A stretch of DNA of 64,000 nt, taken from CAZJUP01 sp964549275 (GTDB lineage Bacteria > Fidelibacterota > Marinisomatia > Marinisomatales > TCS55). Shown in pieces: positions 55,373-63,997 of the stretch (its first letter is position 1; each line of letters opens with the position of its first letter). A program made the translations under genes and the position numbers. The stretch spans positions 62,001 through 126,000 of the forward strand of contig CAZJUP010000006.1 of the NCBI GenBank assembly GCA_964549275.1. The letters are read 5' to 3'. The notes under the pieces are model-generated. The model saw only the letters and a list, made by a program, of their open reading frames with translations, searched no databases and was not told where the DNA came from.

Positions 55373-55936
55373 TTAAGCTTCCATTATTTCAGATGTCTTA
55401 CTTTTCAAAATCTCTTTTCCAAAGGTATATCCTTTATCAAACGCCTCAATATTTTTATCAATAAACTGCTCCGGAACGGAACCGGGGAGTGCATTTTTCA
55501 TGGCTTCTGTACTCACAACATTTGTGATGGCTGTGAAAAATCCAACCATGACTACATTTGCGAATATGCGATTACCCATTTCCTCAGCAATGCGGGTTGC
55601 GGGAATACTGTACATTTGTACATCCTGCCGAATCGTTTCAGGTTTGACCAGGTCTGTATCTATAAGCAGAATCCCATCGGGGATAAGGTCATCTATAAAT
55701 TTTTCGTACGCTTCCTGAGACATGCTTACTAGAATTTCCGGACGGACTATATAGGGATAAAGAACCGGTTCAGTACCAATAACCAGTTGGGCAGAACAGG
55801 CTCCACCACGAGCTTCAGGTCCAAAACTTTGAGTGAGTGTCCCGAATTTATTATCGTATAGGGAGGCGGCCTTACCAATGAGGGTCCCTGATTTTATGAC
55901 TCCTTGACCACCGAATCCAGAAAATCTAATGTCCAT
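55373..55936 (-). CDS. korC: 2-oxoacid:ferredoxin oxidoreductase gamma subunit
   Basis: A 187-residue subunit with the gamma-family start MDIRFSGFGGQGVIKSGTLIG, then FGPEARGGACSAQLVIG and ILLIDTDLV. With KorA, KorB and KorD it forms a CoA-dependent, thiamine-diphosphate enzyme that oxidises a 2-oxoacid and reduces ferredoxin. Its start overlaps korB by 11 bp. The 40-base gap to the flavoprotein gene downstream has no terminator. Confidence 0.9.
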   Translation of the reverse strand: MDIRFSGFGGQGVIKSGTLIGKAASLYDNKFGTLTQSFGPEARGGACSAQLVIGTEPVLYPYIVRPEILVSMSQEAYEKFIDDLIPDGILLIDTDLVKPETIRQDVQMYSIPATRIAEEMGNRIFANVVMVGFFTAITNVVSTEAMKNALPGSVPEQFIDKNIEAFDKGYTFGKEILKSKTSEIMEA

Positions 55937-56840
55937 GATTTGGCCCCCTGTAGGGAACGTACTTGTCTCCCAGTTTTTCTTTTAAGAAGGATTCTCTTGC
56001 TTCAGTAAACGTTGGTTTTTCTTTTTCAACAAATTTGCCCACGATGATTTTTTTCTGATAAGCGATATCCACATCCCGTGTGTCAGCACCATGCTGGATT
56101 TCGGCGCTGTCATGGTAAAATTTCATGAGGTCTAATCCGGTTCCCAATCGATTCCTTCTTGCATAGAGAGTGGGACAGGGAGATATGATTTCTATAAAGG
56201 AAAATCCCGGTTTTTCCAAAGCCTCAGAGATGGACTTGGTGAGCCTTCTGATATGGAGAGCTGTCCATCGAGCCACATAGACGGCTCCGCTGGATTCTGC
56301 AAGGAACGGCAGGTTAAAGGGGAACTCATAACAGCCGTAAGGCGTTGTGGATGCATTAGCTTCCATGGGTGTCGTAGGACCGGCTTGGCCACCGGTCATG
56401 GCATAATTAAAATTATTGATACAAATAATGGTCAGATTCATGTTTCGTCGGGCTGAGTGGATAAAATGATTTCCGCCGATGGCTGCAATATCTCCATCAC
56501 CACTGATAACAGACACTTTTAGTTCTGGGTTTCCCAAGGCCAGGCCTGTGGCAAAGGGAAGCGCTCTTCCGTGGGTACTGTGGAAACTGTCTAGTCTTAG
56601 ATATCCTGCGGCTCTTCCGGAGCAGCCGATTCCGGAGACAACGGATACTTTTTCCGGATCCAGATTCGATTTTTGGAGTCCGCTGATAAAGGCGGTTAGA
56701 ACGGTACCGATTCCGCAGGTAGAACACCAGATATGAGGAAACCGCTCGGAGCGAATATAGGTTTCCATGGGGTGGATTAGATTTTCTTCCGGCTTTGGGA
56801 TGGTCAGGGTATCAGTAAAATCAGGGGCAGATTCGCTCAT
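55926..56840 (-). CDS. korB: 2-oxoacid:ferredoxin oxidoreductase beta subunit (thiamine diphosphate-binding)
   Basis: A 304-residue catalytic subunit. The N-terminal WCSTCGIGTVLTAFISGL, GIGCSGRAAGYLRLDSFHSTHGRALPFATGLAL (in two runs) and the thiamine-diphosphate motif SGDGDIAAIGGNHFIHSARRN to CINNFNYAMTGGQ are all typical of 2-oxoglutarate-type beta subunits. The 2-oxoglutarate assignment rests on the overall KorABCD organisation and is not proven. Its start overlaps the korA stop (ATGA). Confidence 0.92.
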   Translation of the reverse strand: MSESAPDFTDTLTIPKPEENLIHPMETYIRSERFPHIWCSTCGIGTVLTAFISGLQKSNLDPEKVSVVSGIGCSGRAAGYLRLDSFHSTHGRALPFATGLALGNPELKVSVISGDGDIAAIGGNHFIHSARRNMNLTIICINNFNYAMTGGQAGPTTPMEANASTTPYGCYEFPFNLPFLAESSGAVYVARWTALHIRRLTKSISEALEKPGFSFIEIISPCPTLYARRNRLGTGLDLMKFYHDSAEIQHGADTRDVDIAYQKKIIVGKFVEKEKPTFTEARESFLKEKLGDKYVPYRGPNHGH

Positions 56841-57997
56841 ATTGCATTCTCCTCAATAGCGGTTAATATATCTTTTGGATCGTGAACCCAACCTCCTGCA
56901 TGGGGAACGAGGATGGTTTTTGCATTTCCTTGGGCACATCGCTCAATTTCCAACGCTATTTGTCCCATATTTATTTCAGGGATGACAAATGCCTTTACAG
57001 ATGTGGCAAGCTCCCGTATCCTGCTTTCCGGAAATGGCCAGACTGTGACGAGCCTTAACGTGCCGACTTTCAGTCCTTTTTTTCGTGCAGCATCTACGGC
57101 ATTCATGGCCACTCGGGAAGAAATACCGTAAGAAATCACAACCACATCTGCGTCTTCAATCTGGTCTTCTTCAATTATGCGGATTTTTTCTTCATTATTC
57201 AGGATTTTATTCACCAGATGTTTTACATTTTTTTCCTGAGCTTCTGCATTAATCACCGGATAACCTCGTTCGTCGTGGGTGAGTCCTGTAATATGGATGA
57301 AATACCCGTCTCCGGCCTTCACCATTGGAGCGACTGATTTTGCTCCATTAAATTTAAAGGGTCGGTAATCTTCTTTTTTCCCTTTATAAAATTTTCGTGG
57401 AGTTACTGTTAATTGACTTGCTTCGGGTATGACAACTTTTTCGGTCATGTGTCCTACACATTCATCCATCATAAAGAGAACAGGCACCCGCCATGTTTCC
57501 GAAAGGTTAAAAGCCTTAATGGTTAAATCAAAACATTCCTGAGGAGAATTGGGAGACAGGGCAATGATTTCATAATCACCATGGGAGCCCCATCGCGCTT
57601 GCATCATATCAGCCTGGCCTGTGAGAGTCGGAAGGCCCGTGGAGGGACCTCCACGCTGAACATTAACCACAACACAGGGGACTTCCATCATGGTTGCAAG
57701 TCCAAGGTTTTCCATCATGAGGGAAAATCCCGGACCTGAAGTTACTGTCATAGATTTTACTCCTGCCCATGCAGCTCCCGAAACAGCAGCCATGGATGCC
57801 AATTCATCCTCCATTTGAATGAACATCCCTCCGATTTTTGGGAACCTTTCTGCGATTCGTTCGGCAACTTCTGTGGAAGGGGTAATGGGGTATCCGGCTA
57901 AAAACCGGCAACCTGCAGCAATGGCACCCTCGGCACAGGCATGGTCCCCATCCATATAATAACTACCGGTAGCCACACCAATGGGGTCAGCTTTCAT
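56837..57997 (-). CDS. korA: 2-oxoacid:ferredoxin oxidoreductase alpha subunit
   Basis: A 386-residue alpha subunit. Key blocks: GDHACAEGAIAAGCRFLAGYPITPSTEVAE (two runs), MEDELASMAAVSGAAWAG, TSGPGFSLMMENLGLA, VQRGGPSTGLPTLTGQADM, and the C-terminal VAMNAVDAARKKGLKVGTLRL with PEINMGQI. AAGGAG precedes the ATG by about seven bases. It overlaps korD by 11 bp. Confidence 0.92.
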   Translation of the reverse strand: MKADPIGVATGSYYMDGDHACAEGAIAAGCRFLAGYPITPSTEVAERIAERFPKIGGMFIQMEDELASMAAVSGAAWAGVKSMTVTSGPGFSLMMENLGLATMMEVPCVVVNVQRGGPSTGLPTLTGQADMMQARWGSHGDYEIIALSPNSPQECFDLTIKAFNLSETWRVPVLFMMDECVGHMTEKVVIPEASQLTVTPRKFYKGKKEDYRPFKFNGAKSVAPMVKAGDGYFIHITGLTHDERGYPVINAEAQEKNVKHLVNKILNNEEKIRIIEEDQIEDADVVVISYGISSRVAMNAVDAARKKGLKVGTLRLVTVWPFPESRIRELATSVKAFVIPEINMGQIALEIERCAQGNAKTILVPHAGGWVHDPKDILTAIEENAI

Positions 57998-58298
57998 GTT
58001 TATCTCCTTGCCTTAGAACATCTTCCGGTTGGGGCGGTTGGGTACTTCCCTCAACACAATATATTGAAAATTCCGGACAAATCATTTCACAGAGGTTACA
58101 ATTCACACAGGCTCCTTGCTTTAATACTTGGGGATAATGGTAACCTTTCCGGTTAAAATCGGTGGACATTTCCAGAACATCTTTAGGACAATATTCGACG
58201 CAAAACTTGCATCCTTTGCACCGTTCAACGATGATATGAATATCACCTTTGGGTACTTTAACATTCTGAATATCTAGTGGTACGCGCCAGTAATTCAT
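57987..58298 (-). CDS. korD: 2-oxoacid:ferredoxin oxidoreductase delta subunit (ferredoxin-like)
   Basis: A 103-residue protein with two 4Fe-4S motifs, CKGCKFCVEYCP near 27-38 and CVNCNLCEMICP near 63-74. Such delta subunits pass electrons from the catalytic core to ferredoxin. It precedes korA and overlaps it by 11 bp. The gene lies 32 bases after the two-CW gene. Confidence 0.9.
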   Translation of the reverse strand: MNYWRVPLDIQNVKVPKGDIHIIVERCKGCKFCVEYCPKDVLEMSTDFNRKGYHYPQVLKQGACVNCNLCEMICPEFSIYCVEGSTQPPQPEDVLRQGDKHES

Positions 58299-58330
58299 AC
58301 GATGATTCCCGAGAGTTTTTTTAATAAGAC

Positions 58331-58600
58331 CTAATTCACAAAATCCTTTCCCGATTCAGACCTGACCAGTTTATAAAATTTGCATTGTGTGCAGTCATCA
58401 ATATGGGCAGAACAGGTACACCGAAGATCACTTACAGGGAAAGACCCTGCGATTTCCCAACAATAGCGTCCCCCGTTGTATCCCCCATTAATTCCGTTGA
58501 AAGCAGTATAGGTTACTGCGGGACAAACCCCGCATTCTTCAACGCGTTTCCCCCCTAATTCTCGCCCGCATTTCATATAATCCCAACAATTTGTCTTCAT
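58331..58600 (-). CDS. Two-CW domain protein (small Cys-rich)
   Basis: An 89-residue protein with nine or more Cys: NCWDYMKCGRELGG at the start, ECGVCPAVTYTAFNGINGG, RYCWEIAG, then CTCSAHIDDCTQCKFYKL. The two Cys-Trp pairs and the Gly-rich middle fit the two-CW domain family, often found beside iron-sulfur redox operons. It probably binds metal; the role is unknown. It is the first gene of the operon, with a strong ribosome site (GGAAGGAG). Confidence 0.82.
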   Translation of the reverse strand: MKTNCWDYMKCGRELGGKRVEECGVCPAVTYTAFNGINGGYNGGRYCWEIAGSFPVSDLRCTCSAHIDDCTQCKFYKLVRSESGKDFVN

Positions 58601-58659
58601 GAGTGTCTCCTTCCAATTTGTCCGTGAAGAAAATCATCTCGTCAGGTTGAGAAGTTATT

Positions 58660-58679
58660 TAAAGATAAACATATCTTTA
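58660..58679. promoter_or_regulatory. Inverted repeat upstream of the Kor/Hdr operon
   Basis: TAAAGATA / AACA / TATCTTTA: eight-base perfect arms, 60 bp upstream of the two-CW ATG. It is AT-rich and unique in what I read, so it may be an operator or only chance. The 194-base gap holds nothing else recognised. Confidence 0.35.
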
Positions 58680-58794
58680 TATCCCTAATATACAAAGAAT
58701 TATTAAATAATCAACCCTGTAATCTGATTTAACACAAAAAAGAAAAGCCATGGATAGAAAATTATTTTGAATTACAGACGAGTCCAGTTTTAAT

Positions 58795-59604
58795 ATGAAC
58801 CAAACAAATGGGTGTACTATGGCTGAGTTTACTGTGAATGGATTTCGTATGCATTACGATATGAAGGGAAAGGGGGATCCTTTACTTCTCCTTCATGGTT
58901 TAGGATCCAAGGGGTCGGACTGGAAACCTCAGGTTGATTACTTTTCTCAAAAATATACGGTTATCTTACCGGACATGCGGGGGCATGGGCAGTCAGCTAT
59001 TATGAAAGGAAAATACAGCATTCCTATCTTCGCTGAGGATGTGGCTTCCCTGCTGCAATTCCTTGGTATTGCTTCAACCCATATTGCCGGGATTTCCATG
59101 GGCGGTGCCATTGCACAACAGTTAGCTGTATCGCATCCTGAAAGGGTGAAAACCCTCATGGTAATTAATGCACAGCCGGACTTTCGAATGTATACATTAA
59201 AAAATAAATGGAAATTGATGCAGCGGTTTTTAATTATTCGCATCATGGGAATGCGGAAGATGGGGGAATTCCTGGGAGAACGATTGCTGCCCAAACAAGA
59301 GCATGCTCTTTTACGAAAGCGGTTTGCGGATGATTGGGCATTAAACAATAAAAGCGCTTACCTCAAAGCAATGAAAGCAGTAACCCATTGGGATATTCTT
59401 GACAATTACGAGTCTATTGACTGCCCTGTTTTATTCCTGGCTTCGGATCAGGATTATACTTCTGTTTCGAAAAAAAAGGCATTTTCTGATCGAATGAAAC
59501 ACGCAAAACTGGAAGTTATACACAATGCGCATCATGCAGTAACCATTGAGCATCCTGAAAGAGTAAATGCTGTTATGGACCTATTTATGACACATAACTT
59601 TTAA
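58795..59604 (+). CDS. Alpha/beta-hydrolase fold protein
   Basis: A 269-residue (or 261-residue) cytoplasmic hydrolase with no signal peptide. Motifs: LLLLHGLGSKGSDWKPQ (oxyanion region), PDMRGHGQS, nucleophile Ser in GISMGGAIAQQLA, acid in LASDQDYTS, His in NAHHAVTIEHPERV. The family includes esterases, C-C hydrolases and haloperoxidase-like enzymes; the substrate is not readable. ATG at 58819 (MAEFTVNG) is an alternative start. It is divergent from the Kor/Hdr operon. Confidence 0.85.
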   Translation: MNQTNGCTMAEFTVNGFRMHYDMKGKGDPLLLLHGLGSKGSDWKPQVDYFSQKYTVILPDMRGHGQSAIMKGKYSIPIFAEDVASLLQFLGIASTHIAGISMGGAIAQQLAVSHPERVKTLMVINAQPDFRMYTLKNKWKLMQRFLIIRIMGMRKMGEFLGERLLPKQEHALLRKRFADDWALNNKSAYLKAMKAVTHWDILDNYESIDCPVLFLASDQDYTSVSKKKAFSDRMKHAKLEVIHNAHHAVTIEHPERVNAVMDLFMTHNF

Positions 59605-59640
59605 AACTTGCGCATTATTTAGATTAGTTTTATTTTCTGG

Positions 59641-59679
59641 AATCCTAAGAGCCGGGGGTTTCCCCCGGCTCTTAGGATT
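59641..59679. terminator. Perfect 18-bp hairpin between hydrolase and duplicated-domain gene
   Basis: Arms of 18 bases (AATCCTAAGAGCCGGGGG and its exact complement) around a TTT loop. There is no T-run on the plus side, so it is an atypical terminator; it could be an attenuator or transcript-stabilising structure in the leader of the next gene, whose ribosome site (AAAGGAGG) follows 13 nt later. Confidence 0.6.
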
Positions 59680-59704
59680 TGGTAACCAAAAAAAGGAGGA
59701 AATA

Positions 59705-60538
59705 ATGAAACGATTCTTTTCGTTTTTAACTGCCATTTGTATTGTGATTGGTGTGCCTCTCCATGCCCAATCCGATAATGAAAATACTGTTGTAACCATT
59801 GTGAAATATTTTGCAATTCCTTTGAATCAGGTGGAAGGAGGTTCTGCTGATGAGCGGAAAGAACTCATGGAAGAGTTTCATAAAAAAGTAACTAAAAAAC
59901 AGAAAGGGTTACTGAGCGAAATGAATCTCTCCCATTATTGGAGCGGAACGACAGGTGAGTGGACGGTTATCAGTGAATTTAAATCCTTTGGCGATATAGA
60001 TGACACAGATGAACGGAATGCTCTGATTGATAAAGCATGGCCAGATGAAGAAGAGAGGAAAACCTTTTTTAAAAAATTCAATAAATATTGGGTTGGAGAT
60101 CATGAAGATGTTGGCATCTACACCCATTTTAAAAATCTTCAGCGTAAACCGCGCCATAATAAAGAAAATACGGTGGTTTCAATCTCAAGGTTCAGATTAA
60201 GAAAATGGTCCCAGATGGAAGATGCATCCGGGGATGAGTTAAAGCAACTGAACGAAAAATGGCATAAGAATATCACCAAGAAATCGAAGAGAATATTAAG
60301 TCAGATGGTTCTGGGTCACCGGTGGAGCGGCCATGCTCGGGATATATTTATTGTAAGCGAATTTGCGACCATGGAAGATGCAGATGATTTTGCAGAAACA
60401 GGTAAATTGGTAGAATTGGGATGGCCTGATGAAGAGGAAAGAAAAAAGTTTACCCAGCGCAGAAGAGAATATTGGGGAGGCTATGAACATGAAGATTTTG
60501 CCCTGTTAATTAATCATGAAAATGTCCGAAAGCGTTAA
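59705..60538 (+). CDS. Exported protein with two copies of one ~115-residue domain
   Basis: A 277-residue secreted or periplasmic protein; signal peptide at 1-22 (MKRFFSFLTAICIVIGVPLHAQ). Two homologous halves: residues about 26-145 and 152-277. Matching landmarks are ENTVVTI/ENTVVSI, FHKKVTKKQKGLLSEM/WHKNITKKSKRILSQM, HYWSG/HRWSG, WPDEEERKTFF/WPDEEERKKFT and KYWVGDHED/EYWGGYEHED. The pattern (strand, helix, strand) resembles dimeric alpha/beta barrel domains, a guess only. I do not recognise the family. A very strong ribosome site and flanking hairpins suggest high expression. Confidence 0.75.
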   Translation: MKRFFSFLTAICIVIGVPLHAQSDNENTVVTIVKYFAIPLNQVEGGSADERKELMEEFHKKVTKKQKGLLSEMNLSHYWSGTTGEWTVISEFKSFGDIDDTDERNALIDKAWPDEEERKTFFKKFNKYWVGDHEDVGIYTHFKNLQRKPRHNKENTVVSISRFRLRKWSQMEDASGDELKQLNEKWHKNITKKSKRILSQMVLGHRWSGHARDIFIVSEFATMEDADDFAETGKLVELGWPDEEERKKFTQRRREYWGGYEHEDFALLINHENVRKR

Positions 60539-60550
60539 ATAACGCAGATC

Positions 60551-60590
60551 AATTAAATAGGCCCTGTTTCAGGGCCTATTTAATTTTAAT
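60551..60590 (+). terminator. Perfect 16-bp hairpin terminator
   Basis: Arms AATTAAATAGGCCCTG and its exact complement around a TTT loop, 12 nt after the stop codon, ending in TTTAAT. The AT base and GC top allow termination in both directions. Its build (perfect arms, TTT loop) mirrors the hairpin at 59641. Confidence 0.75.
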
Positions 60591-60670
60591 ATATATCTGG
60601 AAACTTTTTAACATCCCTATAGTATTTGTGTCTAATTATTGCTGAATATTTTAAATAGGATCATCTTTTC

Positions 60671-63190
60671 ATGAAATATCCCCAATTCAAATTATGGGTT
60701 TTGATATCAATATTGTTGAATTTTACTCTTCTCACAGCACAGCCTCACGGTGGAATGAGGGGGGGTGTGCAACGCCAAAGCATGGATCCACGGAAAGCTC
60801 CTAAAATTGGAATGATATTTGGCACAGTGGTAGATTCTGCTACTCAAACCCCTATCCCATATGCTTCAGTATCCGTAATTAGCCAGCGTTCCGGTGAAAT
60901 TGTTACCGGTGGTATCACAGATGACAGTGGGAAATTTTATATAAAGGAAATCCCTTTAGGACGCCACCATATTCTTATTGAATATATTGGATACCAAAAA
61001 CAAATATTGGGACCTTTAACTTTTTTACCTTTTGGTGACAATGTTACCGAGCATAATCTGGAAAATATTCTCTTGGTGCAAACCACCCTCCAGATGGAAG
61101 CGGTGGAGGTGGAAGGGGAACGCCCTTTATTTATTCAGACAGCACAAAAACGTATTTTTAATGTAGAAAAAAATACCCTCTCTACCGGGGGATCTGCCAT
61201 TGATGCCCTCCGGCAGGTTCCGGGGATTGAAGTAGATATGGATGATAATATTAGCTTACGGGGTAGTGCCAACGTCAACCTGATGATAGACGGCAAACCC
61301 TCCAGTATTGCCAGCGGAGATAAAAAAGCTCTTCTGCAAAGCATCCCTGCAGCAAATATTGCAGATGTGGAAGTTATGACCAATCCCGGAGCTAAATATG
61401 ATCCGGAAGGGATGGCCGGTATCATTAACATCGTACTGAAAGAGAATAAATTTGCCGGACTGAATGGTAGCCTGAATTCAAGTGCTGATTCACAAGAAGG
61501 GCTTAACTCATCAGGGCAAATTAATTGGAGAACAGTAAAAGTGAATACGTTTGCCAATCTGGGATTTCGCAGACATATCCGAGAAGGTTTTGGAGAGTCT
61601 TATCGTACTATGACATTTGATACCATTGAAGAGAGACTGGACCAAGAAAGCGAAGGAAAGAGGAGTGGAGATAATGTGTTTATTAAATCAGGTGTGGAGG
61701 TGTTTTTTGACCCTTCACAATCTTTAAGCCTATCTGCTACCCTTAACACAGGCGACAGAGGATACAATAATTTGGTGCATTCTGTAGAAACCGGGTCGGA
61801 GAGTATTGCTTATGACCGATTAACTACCGATTACAGTGACCGGGGAGGAACAGACATAAACCTGACCTATGATAAAAAGTTTTCAGATCCTAAACATAAG
61901 CTGACAACATTTATGCGATGGTCTTCAGGAAACAATACAGGATCTTCCCTTTTCAAGACGACGACGACATCTCATTCCAGCCTGGCCCTGTTCAGCGATA
62001 CAAAAACGGTTCAGGACGGGAAAGATGAAAATATAGATATTCAGGCAGATTACAGCCGGCCTCTGACAAATGATGCCCGGCTGGATTTGGGATTTAAAAA
62101 TACCCGAAGAATCCGGGACGATAATCAACTTTATTATGATTATGTAAACGAAACGGGAACATTTGTTTCTGCTTCAGAACAGGATAACCGATTTTTGTAT
62201 AACGAAAATATTTGGGCTGCCTATGCGCAATTTGATGGTACAATTGGCATGTTTGGTATAAACGTGGGGGGACGGATTGAAAAAGTATCCATGACGTCTG
62301 AATTAAAAAATACCGAGGAGTACTTTAAGAATCCTTATACCAGTTTTTTCCCGAGTTTTTCATTATCCACTGGGGCTCCGGAAATTTTGCAGATCCAGAT
62401 CAGTTATTCAAAACGGATACATCGACCCCGATCCCGGCAGATGAATCCCTTTATTTCTTATAGAGACTTGAAAAATTTCTATTCCGGGAATCCATTTTTA
62501 AAACCAGAATATATTGATTCTTATGAAGTGAATATAGGGAAATATACCCGGGGATTATCCCTGAGTTTTGGAGGGTATTACAGACATACAACCGATAAAA
62601 TTAATCGATATAAAACTGTGGATGAACATGGAGTTTCATTTACGACTTATGAGAATTTTGATGAAATGAAAACCCGGGGGATTGAATATACCCTCGTGGG
62701 TTCTTTGGGGAGAAAATTTCGCATTATGCTGGGAGGAAATGTTTATTGGGATGAAGTTAATTCTGACCTCTTTGAAGATAATTACGACAAAACAGCCCGA
62801 GGACAAAGTATTCGCTTTACTACAACATGGAATATGAACCGGACAACGGAAATGATGTTTTTTATGTTTTACAGGTCTCCGCGAGACATTCCTATTGGGA
62901 AGATTGGTTCCATGTCTTTTTCTGCCATTTCACTAAAGAAAAAATTTATGGATGAAAAACTGAATCTTTCTGTTAAAGTTGGAGATCCTTTCAATCTTTC
63001 AGGATTTTCCTTTGAGGCGTGGGGTGAGGAATGGTATCAGTCTTCAACCCGGAAATGGATGAGCCAAACAGTAACCGTTGGATTGGAATACCGTTTCGGA
63101 AAAATGGAAGATAAAAGCAGATTCAATCGGAGTCGAAATCAAAACGGACGAGGCGATGACATGGGTAATGGAGAATTTGGCATTGAGTAA
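60671..63190 (+). CDS. TonB-dependent receptor-like outer-membrane beta-barrel protein (OMP_b-brl_3 type)
   Basis: An 839-residue outer-membrane protein. Signal peptide at 1-23, then a short Gly/Met/Arg-rich stretch (PHGGMRGGVQRQSM), a CarboxypepD_reg-like domain at about 47-140 (GTVVDSATQTPIPYASVSV), a plug domain (DALRQVPGIEVDMDDNISLRG, then NPGAKYDPEGMAGIINIVLKE) and a barrel ending VTVGLEYRFG plus a polar tail. This group differs from the SusC-like receptors in cassettes 1 and 2 and its ligand is unknown. Six bases separate it from the CBM9-like lipoprotein gene. Confidence 0.88.
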   Translation: MKYPQFKLWVLISILLNFTLLTAQPHGGMRGGVQRQSMDPRKAPKIGMIFGTVVDSATQTPIPYASVSVISQRSGEIVTGGITDDSGKFYIKEIPLGRHHILIEYIGYQKQILGPLTFLPFGDNVTEHNLENILLVQTTLQMEAVEVEGERPLFIQTAQKRIFNVEKNTLSTGGSAIDALRQVPGIEVDMDDNISLRGSANVNLMIDGKPSSIASGDKKALLQSIPAANIADVEVMTNPGAKYDPEGMAGIINIVLKENKFAGLNGSLNSSADSQEGLNSSGQINWRTVKVNTFANLGFRRHIREGFGESYRTMTFDTIEERLDQESEGKRSGDNVFIKSGVEVFFDPSQSLSLSATLNTGDRGYNNLVHSVETGSESIAYDRLTTDYSDRGGTDINLTYDKKFSDPKHKLTTFMRWSSGNNTGSSLFKTTTTSHSSLALFSDTKTVQDGKDENIDIQADYSRPLTNDARLDLGFKNTRRIRDDNQLYYDYVNETGTFVSASEQDNRFLYNENIWAAYAQFDGTIGMFGINVGGRIEKVSMTSELKNTEEYFKNPYTSFFPSFSLSTGAPEILQIQISYSKRIHRPRSRQMNPFISYRDLKNFYSGNPFLKPEYIDSYEVNIGKYTRGLSLSFGGYYRHTTDKINRYKTVDEHGVSFTTYENFDEMKTRGIEYTLVGSLGRKFRIMLGGNVYWDEVNSDLFEDNYDKTARGQSIRFTTTWNMNRTTEMMFFMFYRSPRDIPIGKIGSMSFSAISLKKKFMDEKLNLSVKVGDPFNLSGFSFEAWGEEWYQSSTRKWMSQTVTVGLEYRFGKMEDKSRFNRSRNQNGRGDDMGNGEFGIE

Positions 63191-63196
63191 TTTTCC

Positions 63197-63997
63197 ATGA
63201 AGTTCAGGATTGTTCTTTTATTTATTACCGGGTTAGGCTTTACCGGATGCGGGCAGGTCAAATTGGATAGTACCTGGGCAGAAAAACCAGTGACTATTGA
63301 TGGAGATTTAACGGAATGGAAGGGGATGTTTTCTGTTCCAAAAGGGGTAAAGGCTGGCGTAGGCTTTATGAATAATGAAGAGTTTTTGTATTGTGCTCTT
63401 ACTACATCTGATTTGCAGCTGATGCGGCAAATTGTTTATAGCGGTTTTACGGTGTGGTTTGATGAAAAAGGAAAGAAAAAACAAGTTTTCGGTATTCGTC
63501 ATCCTTTAACAAATTACGGTGTTCATTTCAAGCGTATGGCAAAAAATTGGCAGAAACATCCACAGCATCTTCTCTTTGCTCTTCAGGATTATCTTGAAAA
63601 CAATTATGGGGTAGAGGTTTTTGGACCCGGTAAAGGGGAATTCACTCAATTGACATTTTCAAACCGTGGAGGTGTGGCTGTTCGCACCCAATTGCACGAA
63701 GGGGTATTGTCTTATGAATTAAGACTGCCCTTAAACCCCAAACCTGGTGAATTTGGTCTTCAGACTTCTTTTAATACACGAATCGGAATTGGATTAACCA
63801 CTCCGGAAATGGATAGGGAAAATATGAAAATGCAGGTGTCTGCTCGTAGAGGAAAAAACCTCGGTATGAGAGGCGGTATAAACAGTGGAATGGGCAGTCG
63901 TGGTGGTATGGGCAAGGGTCGCGGTGGCGGCACCAGGCCGGGGGAAATAGACCCTATCAATATTTGGGCGAAAGTTAAACTCGCCAAACACAGTTAA
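63197..63997 (+). CDS. Lipoprotein with CBM9-like domain and Gly/Arg/Met-rich tail
   Basis: A 266-residue lipoprotein; lipobox FTGC gives lipidated Cys18. Residues about 22-205 look like the CBM9/DOMON-type sandwich: KPVTIDGDLTEWKGM, VGFMNNEEFLYCALTTSD, GFTVWFDEKGKK and LSYELRLPLNP. Residues about 215-255 are low-complexity (GMRGG, GMGSRGGMGKGRGGG), ending in a short conserved-looking IWAKVKLAKH. The same GMRGG motif occurs near the N-terminus of the receptor encoded just upstream, so the two may share a partner or mineral/metal ligand. Function unknown. Confidence 0.78.
   Translation: MKFRIVLLFITGLGFTGCGQVKLDSTWAEKPVTIDGDLTEWKGMFSVPKGVKAGVGFMNNEEFLYCALTTSDLQLMRQIVYSGFTVWFDEKGKKKQVFGIRHPLTNYGVHFKRMAKNWQKHPQHLLFALQDYLENNYGVEVFGPGKGEFTQLTFSNRGGVAVRTQLHEGVLSYELRLPLNPKPGEFGLQTSFNTRIGIGLTTPEMDRENMKMQVSARRGKNLGMRGGINSGMGSRGGMGKGRGGGTRPGEIDPINIWAKVKLAKHS

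Noticed and set aside
59641..60590. The two perfect hairpins as an insertion sequence or CRISPR remnant
   Set aside because: There is no transposase, no direct target repeats and no repeat-spacer pattern; arm sequences differ from each other.
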